From contig OZ026844.1 in the NCBI GenBank assembly GCA_964023205.1, forward strand, positions 24,030,934 through 24,094,933: 64,000 nt of DNA. The letters run 5' to 3'. The number at the start of each line of letters is the position of its first letter. The stretch's first letter is position 1. The position numbers and the translations under genes were made by a program. This DNA comes from Lutraria lutraria (Eukaryota; Mollusca; Bivalvia; Venerida; Mactridae). Positions 58,111 to 64,000 of this stretch are shown here, one piece after another. Under the pieces are notes generated by a model, which was not told the origin of the DNA, did not search any database, and saw only the letters and a program-made list of their open reading frames with translations.

Positions 58111-58292
58111 AGCATTCCAGAGTGTACGGCGACTCCTATCGCCGTACAATAATGTAAGCAATGACTTCAAGACTCATTGATTGCTTGTGCTAGGCCACGT
58201 GATATCATCTAGCTAAATATAAGCGTCAGGCTAACAACCGTATCGGTCATACCCGACCGTACTTTAGCCATAAATGTATTAAAAGTTTTCCA

Positions 58293-59280
58293 ACGACATA
58301 AAGACTTGTATGTGTCCATAAAATGTTATAAACATCAAGTCGTGCTGTCGACAAATATCAGTATTAAATATCATAGAGCTTTTTTCACGCGTGTACAGAC
58401 AACGCACAAATTTTCATTATCCGATTTAGTCAAACACAAAAAGCAGAAAATTAAAAACAAAATCATTGGACAACAGAGTAATGATCTTACTAAAATGTGC
58501 TGTAAGCATTTTAGCGGGAGATGATTATTTTAAGACGAAATCCTATGTACTAAACCCATAATGACTGGTCAAAATGGCGACTTCGTCAAAAGGCTCAACT
58601 TTAGGTATCATTATTACTTAGCATGGGATAAAAATATATAAAGTAACTGCATGACGCATTTTAAAATCTTTTGAAGACATGAAATTAATAACAATATGAT
58701 TTAAAAAGGTTGTATTTGCTTATGAAAAATACACATTTTTTTAGATCACAATCTATCTGGGTTTTCGTCAAATCATGTATCGTCGAATTACGTAATGAAT
58801 AAGATGATCTTATCCAAAGAAATTTGTTAAACTTACAATGTAACTTTTTGTGAAGTTCTGTACTAGTAATAATATTAAAACTTGAGTATTTTAACTATCA
58901 GTTAGGTGTATTTTACCGTTTTACAATGGCGAACATTAATTCTCTGTCCAGTTGCTAAAATATTGGGGATTGACTAGTGCAGGGTCTTTCAAATGAATGG
59001 TCTGGACACGTTTTATTAAGTTGGAAACCAAACGATTGAAATTACGTCGTTTTCGACATCAAAACGGTCATTTTTGCGGTATTTATAGTGCCTCTCTGAA
59101 AATCTAGCTACCGACCCTGTCTCTTTATATGAGAAAGTAGGTAGTTGCTTACGGAGGATTGGAGTCTAGTCACGTAACTGGTTCTTCCCAGGAACAATGA
59201 TCGGGAGAATTGTTAGCATCACATAACTCTATGTCTGACTGTTGAAAAATGGGGCGTAAAACTGAAACAAAACAAACAAT
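58293..59280. other. No recognisable gene
   Basis: A short TCTTTCAAATGAATGGTCTG word (58984) echoes TCTTTCAAATGAATGGTTCT at 27706. Nothing else was recognised. Confidence 0.5.
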
Positions 59281-61790
59281 AAACTCTCTCTCTTTCCTCT
59301 CTATATCTCTGCCGCCTCTTTCTCCTATATCTCCTACCCCCCTCTCTCTCTTTCCTCTCTATATCTCTGCCCCCTCTTTCTCCTATATCTCCTACCCCCT
59401 CTCTCCTCTCTATATCTCTGCCCCCTCTTTCTCCTATATCTCCTATCCCCCTCTCTCTCTTTCCTCTCTATATCTCTGCCCCCTCTTTCTCCTATATATC
59501 CTACCCCCTCTCTCTCTTTCCTCTCTATATCTCTGTCCCCTCTTTTTCCTATATCTCCTATCCCCCCTCTCTCTCTGTTTCCTCTCTATATCTCTGTCCT
59601 CTTTCTCCTATATCTCCTACCCCCCCCCCTCTCTCTCTTTCCTCTCTATATTTCTGTCCCCTCTTTCTCCTATATCTCCTATCCCACCCTCTCTCTCTTT
59701 CCTCTCTATATCTCTGTCCCCTCTTTCTCCTATATCTCCTATCCCCCCTCTCTCTCTTTCCTCTCTATATCCCTGCCCCCTCTTTCTCCTATATCTCCTA
59801 CCCCCTCTCTAACTCTTTCCTCTCTATATCTCTGCCCCCTCTTTCTCCTATATCTCCTACCCCCTCTCTCTCTCTTTCCATTCTATATCTCTGCCCCCTC
59901 TTTCTCCTATATCTCCTACCCCCTCTCTCTCTCTCTTTCCTCTCTATATATCTGTCCCCTCTTTCTCCTATATCTCCTATCCCCCCCCTCTCTCTCCTTC
60001 TTCTATATATTTCTGCCCCCTCTTTCTCCTATATCTCCTATCCCCCTCTCTCTCTCTTTCCTCTCTATATCTCTGCCCCCTCTTTCTCCTATATCTCCTA
60101 TCCCCCCCCTGTCTTTCTCTTTCCTTTCTATATCTCTGTCCCCTCTTTTTCCTATATCTCCTATCCCCCCTCTCTCTCTCTTTCCTCTCTATATCTCTGT
60201 CCTCTTTCTCCTATATCTCCTACCCCACCCTCTCTCTCTTTCCTCTCTATATTTCTGTGCCCTCTTTCTCCTATATCTCCTATCCCACCCTCTCTCTCTT
60301 TCCTCTCTATATCTCTGTCCCCTCTTTCTCCTATATCTCCTATCCCACCCTCTCTCTCTTTCCTCTCTATATCTCTGTCCCCTCTTTCTCCTATATCTCC
60401 TATCCCCCCTCTCTCTCTTTCCTCTCTATATCCCTGCCCCCTCTTTCTCCTATATCTCCTACCCCCTCTCTAACTCTTTCCTCTCTATATCTCTGCCCCC
60501 TCTTTCTCCTATATCTCCTACCCCCTCTCTCTCTCTTTCCATTCTATATCTCTGCCCCCTCTTTCTCCTATATCTCCTACCCCCTCTCTCTCTCTCTTTC
60601 CTCTCTATATATCTGTCCCCTCTTTCTCCTATATCTCCTATCCCCCCCCTCTCTCTCCTTCTTCTATATATTTCTGCCCCCTCTTTCTCCTATATCTCCT
60701 ATCCCCCTCTCTCTCTCTTTCCTCTCTATATCTCTGCCCCCTCTTTCTCCTATATCTCCTATCCCCCCCTCTCTTTCTCTTTCCTTTCTACATCTCTGTC
60801 CCCTCTTTTTCCTATATCTCCTATCCCCCCTCTCTCTCTCTTTCCTCTCTATATCTCTGTCCTCTTTCTCCTATATCTCCTACCCCCCCCCTCTCTCTCT
60901 TTCCTCTCTATATTTCTGTGCCCTCTTTCTCCTATATCTCCTATCCCACCCTCTCTCCCTTTCCTCTCTATATCTCTGTCCCCTCTTTCTCCTATATCTC
61001 CTATCCCCCCTCTCTCTCTTTCCTCTCTATATCCCTGCCCCCTCTTTCTCCTATATCTCCTACCCCCTCTCTAACTCTTTCCTCTCTATATCTCTGCCCC
61101 CTCTTTCTCCTATATCTCCTACCCCCTCTCTCTCTCTCTTTCCTCTCTATATCTCTGCCCCCTCTTTCTCCTATATCTCCTACCCCCTCTCTCTCTCTCT
61201 TTCCTCTCTATATATCTGTCCCCTCTTTCTCCTATATCTCCTATCCCCCCTCTCTCTCCTTCTCCTATATATCTCTGCCCCCTCTTTCTCCTATATCTCC
61301 TATCACCCCCTCTCTTTCTCTTTCCTTTCTATATCTCTGTCCCCTCTTTCTCCTATATCTCCTACCCCCCCTCTCTCTCTCTTTCCTCTCTATATCTCTG
61401 CCCCCTCTTTCTCCTATATCTCCTATTCCCCTCTCTCTCTCTTTCCTCTCTATATTTCTGTCCCCTCTTTCTCCTATATCTCCTATCCCCCTCTCTCTCT
61501 CTTTCCTCTCTATATCTTTGTCCCCTCTTTCTCCTATATCTCCTATCCCCCTCTCTCTCTCTTTCCTCTCTATATCTCTGCCCCCTCTTTCTCCTATATC
61601 TCCTACCCCCCCTCTCTCTCTCTTTCCTCTCTATATCTCTGCCACCTCTTTCTCCTATATCTCCCACCCCCTCTCTCTCTTTCCCCTCTCTCTCTTTCCA
61701 CTCTCCATTTCCCCCCTCTCACATTCCTCTCCATATCTCCGACACCATCTCTTTCCTATCTCCCTCTCTCTAATCCTCTATCTCTACAAG
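59281..61790. repeat. 2.4-kb pyrimidine-strand satellite with unit of about 53 bp
   Basis: About 45 units follow CTCTCTCTTTCCTCTCTATA, TCTCTGCCCCCTCTTTCTCC, TATATCTCCTACCCC. Unit length varies by a few bases through CT and C-run changes. A longer period is visible: AACTCTTTCC occurs only at 59811, 60472 and 61073, so blocks of about 600-660 bp were duplicated. From about 61680 the array decays into plain CT-rich sequence. The plus strand is almost free of G, so long proline/serine/leucine/tyrosine frames (up to 535 codons) appear in two frames; these are by-products. Confidence 0.96.
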
Positions 61791-62712
61791 GAGAGCGCAC
61801 GAATACATGCTGTGTCGTACGATACACTGATAAACAACAACACTGGTCAAGGACTGATATGTGAGTTTATTCTCTGAATGGAATGCTTTTCCATACACTA
61901 CATATACACATAGTAAAGTAGCAATATTGTCTGAATTAATAGGGATATACAAATTCAGATTAAACCTAACGAGGATGAAATGGATGCACTTCACGAAATA
62001 GTTTTTAAAATGTAATCAAATTAAGCATTTTTCTGCATGATTCCTACGACCGATTAAATATGTGCCTTAATCTAACCTCGACTGAGTATGTACAATAATC
62101 TAACCTAGACCGATTATATACATTAAACTAACCTAAACCGAGTCTGTAACATATCGTTCTATACATAGCGTGACGTCACTACGTTTGTCTAACCTCTATA
62201 CAGAAAACTGATTACTATCTACATTTAGATAGTTATACATACGCTAAAAGTATAATTCCGCGGAAGGATTAAAAATGTCAAAACAACCATATCGGTTGTA
62301 TGTTATTAACAAAATTTGTTTAGTTATGTAAAATGAATACGTAGTACCATTTATATTCTTATTCTTTCGTCAATAACACTAATTATTCAATGAAACACAA
62401 TGTTGAAGTACGCTTGGCTCCAATGTGTACCATACGGTGACGTCACGCTATGTTATTGTTTATAATTTCCATTTTGTAAGTAGTTCCTGCAAATACCCGT
62501 GCAAATACCCATAATGCCCCGAGCAGAATAACACAGGTCAGTGCATAGCGCTACCGTAGTGTACACATTGGTAACATATAGAATGGTATCGTATTTCCGG
62601 GGGACTAGGGGGAGCTAGCCCCCCCAAAAAATTTGGACAATATAGTGCATCAAAAGGGAGGATTTTTTTCTTCCACCCCCCTGTGGGATGGTACAATATA
62701 TATACTAATATA
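61791..62712. other. No gene; short tandem TAATCTAACCT-like words and a GC palindrome
   Basis: At 62068-62140 the words TAATCTAACCTCGACTGAGT, TAATCTAACCTAGACCGAT and ACTAACCTAAACCGAGT form about three loose repeats of some 35 bp. At 62609-62627 GGGGGAGCTAGCCCCCCC is palindromic. Confidence 0.55.
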
Positions 62713-62887
62713 CAGTGCAACCTCTCCACAGCAACACCCTTTGGAAGTAGCAAAATTATGTTATTATTGAGAGGTTGTTGCTCTAGAGAGGTAAAATTAA
62801 TACTTGAATATTGCAGTGGGGAAAATCATGCTGTTGTTGAAGGGATGTTGTTGCTCAAGAGATGACCGCTACGGAAAGGTTGCACTG
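62713..62887. mobile_element. Short pogo-like MITE (175 bp)
   Basis: Flanked by TA (62711-62712 and 62888-62889). The left end is CAGTGCAACCTCTCCACAGC and the right end in reverse complement is CAGTGCAACCTTTCCGTAGC. The interior repeats TGTTGTTGCTC (62779 and 62847). No coding capacity. It lies about 380 bp beyond the stop codon of the GPCR. Confidence 0.88.
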
Positions 62888-63266
62888 TATATAAAAAGTC
62901 AGTCTTAACACAGTATGAATGGCTGAAAAGTGTTTCATGTTTCTGTCTCAGTTTTTTTTCAGATGACATAAGACAATATTCAAATAACAAACTTAACATG
63001 ATAAATACGTCACGAAACCGAATCACCGAAATTGGACACGACAGCTGGTAAAGTATTGATGTTTTTTCTTGTATTTTAACGTACAATTTGTACACAAAAT
63101 TCATTTACACATCCTGAACAAAAATCATTGTTGAAAACATCCATAGAATTCAACAAAACAATGATAATCCATGTATTCAAACGCTTGTTGTTAAATTCAT
63201 CACGGCATTCACTTGACAAAAGACTACACTGAACTAAATTCATCACAATATCATAAAAAGTAGTTC
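62888..63266. other. Probable 3' flank or UTR of the GPCR gene
   Basis: AT-rich, with no frame of interest. A canonical AATAAA on the minus strand was not seen here, so the transcript end cannot be placed. Confidence 0.4.
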
Positions 63267-64000
63267 CTAAAAAGTAGTTCCCATACGTCCTGCGGTCATG
63301 TCCCGTCTAATCAATCTTCGATTTAACGTTTGTCTCTCTGGAATCACAAGAAAGTTACGATAGAGATTTTCGTGGTTTCTGTTGCTCTCCCTGGACTTGC
63401 AACAATTGCACAAAGAGCGAAAGGTTAAATACTTTCGGAACTTCCCACTGCTAACACTGTACAAAAGGAAATTCACCGCAAAATTGAAGTAATAAATTAT
63501 CTGAAAAACGTGCTGAGCATGGTATAAAATCAGGTCTCCTTTTTGAATTAGTTGATTGACTATGATATAAAATCGAATGCCATGGCTCGGAACGTTCGTC
63601 ACGAGCAGAACGACGGACACAAGTATAAATGTGCGGGTGATCTTTAACTGCGCCTTGGATAAAACATTAAGGTTTGTCATCTCTGGTTTCCTCTCCTGTG
63701 AACGATCTTTAAGATAACCATGCCTTAATTGAAATCGCTTCATTGATATTATAACAATTATGTTCAGAAGAAAAATGATGGCGAATGGAATGATAAAAGT
63801 CACGGCCGTGTCCGCGTATATGAATATGGAAATTATCTTGAGCATAAATGGCTTAAATTGCAGCGTGCAGTTATTGCCCATCTCTGCAGTGAAGAAAAGA
63901 TGAGAATATAACAGTAGGCCAAACATTGTCAGAATTCCTGTAGCTATTCGTGCACGTTTTTTGGTACACCACTCTGGTACGCGTAAGGAATGACACACGA
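63267..64000 (-). CDS. Rhodopsin-family (class A) GPCR, C-terminal part, truncated by window edge
   Basis: The frame runs uninterrupted from the window edge to TAG at 63267-63269 (243 codons visible). It starts after the DRY region with VCHSLRVPEWCTKKRARI (second intracellular loop). TM4 is at residues 18-38, a loop Cys at 44 (the usual partner of the TM3 disulphide), TM5 at 62-86 with the conserved Pro71, a basic third loop at 87-118, and TM6 at 119-145 with NVPSH. TM7 is at 162-182 with NFLLY in place of NPxxY; then helix 8 (GKFRKYL) and a CNCC cluster (197-200) suited to palmitoylation. The usual TM6 CWxP reads TNVPSH, keeping Pro only. TM1-TM3 and the start lie beyond the window. It would act at the plasma membrane, coupling a ligand, probably a peptide, to G proteins. 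The ligand type is inference from the overall style of invertebrate peptide receptors. No intron is visible in this part. Confidence 0.92.
   Translation of the reverse strand, partial: VCHSLRVPEWCTKKRARIATGILTMFGLLLYSHLFFTAEMGNNCTLQFKPFMLKIISIFIYADTAVTFIIPFAIIFLLNIIVIISMKRFQLRHGYLKDRSQERKPEMTNLNVLSKAQLKITRTFILVSVVLLVTNVPSHGIRFYIIVNQLIQKGDLILYHAQHVFQIIYYFNFAVNFLLYSVSSGKFRKYLTFRSLCNCCKSRESNRNHENLYRNFLVIPERQTLNRRLIRRDMTAGRMGTTF

Larger units (their letters stand above)
55108..58292. mobile_element. Candidate element bounded by 127-bp direct repeats (repeat family B, copy 2)
   Basis: CTTCAAGACTCATTGATTGC starts both 55108-55234 and 58165-58292, which agree at roughly nine of ten positions through GGCTAACAACCGTATCGGTC and CCATAAATGTA. 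Between them lie a degenerate tandem array, a minus-strand SGNH-hydrolase relic and the block shared with 12076-14130. Direct repeats around an SGNH gene would suit a Ngaro/DIRS-type or other retroelement remnant. However, no reverse transcriptase or tyrosine recombinase is visible, so the class is unresolved. A TATAAATAG word near 57941 could be a promoter element. Confidence 0.5.

Noticed and set aside
59249..61877. Frames of 187, 535 and 319 codons rich in Ser, Pro, Leu and Tyr
   Set aside because: They are translations of a pyrimidine-rich satellite in shifting frames, with no non-repeat domain.

Overview
This window looks like intergenic and intronic DNA from an animal, most likely a mollusc or another lophotrochozoan. 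It is AT-rich, has no operons or closely packed genes, and is full of retrotransposon relics, a tRNA-headed SINE, TA-flanked MITEs and long minisatellites. The organism call is inference from repeat types and from the style of the one receptor gene; nothing in the sequence names a species. Only one convincing host gene is present: the 3' part of a rhodopsin-family GPCR on the minus strand at the right edge (63267-64000), which runs off the window.

Layout. 1-6.4 kb: a 5'-truncated LINE (minus) ending in a hairpin, a 48-copy 20-bp minisatellite (2691-3660), and GC-rich AGCAGCCC-type arrays. 6.4-11.6 kb: the clearest mobile element, a 5-kb LTR retrotransposon with almost identical 1.25-kb LTRs, a primer-binding site, a polypurine tract and a target-site duplication, but no gag or pol. 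It sits inside an older TA-flanked MITE. 12-14.1 kb: a rearranged copy of a repeat that recurs at 56.6-58.1 kb. 16.1-22.2 kb: remains of a DDE/integrase-type DNA transposon, an antisense relic of a GGxTR-type protein exon, and a LINE remnant. 22.2-35 kb: mostly dispersed-repeat fragments and sequence with no visible content, with one PIN/XPG-nuclease-like coding scrap (23313-23594).

35.9-39.4 kb: a 3.4-kb CpG-rich 20-bp satellite with higher-order duplication, then a tRNA-derived SINE (39529-39839). 40.8-44.6 kb: GC-rich repeat units, a dispersed-repeat copy, a possible first exon (42560-42735, minus) and an 11-copy 46-bp minisatellite. 45.5-49.5 kb: a nested structure of two 0.5-kb direct repeats enclosing two 0.3-kb inverted repeats. 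49.7-51.9 kb: another minisatellite, a pogo-like MITE and a dispersed repeat with a residual reading frame. 55.1-58.3 kb: a candidate element bounded by 127-bp direct repeats and carrying a broken SGNH-hydrolase domain. 59.3-61.8 kb: a 2.4-kb pyrimidine-strand satellite. 62.7-64 kb: a short MITE and the GPCR.

The genes do not form a pathway. The window is a record of successive insertions and tandem expansions. The most unusual points are the LTR element whose LTR contains an intron-like segment between two identical 82-bp blocks, the direct/inverted nested structure at 45.5-49.5 kb, and the SGNH-bearing repeat. All family names were assigned by reading motifs; no database search was possible.
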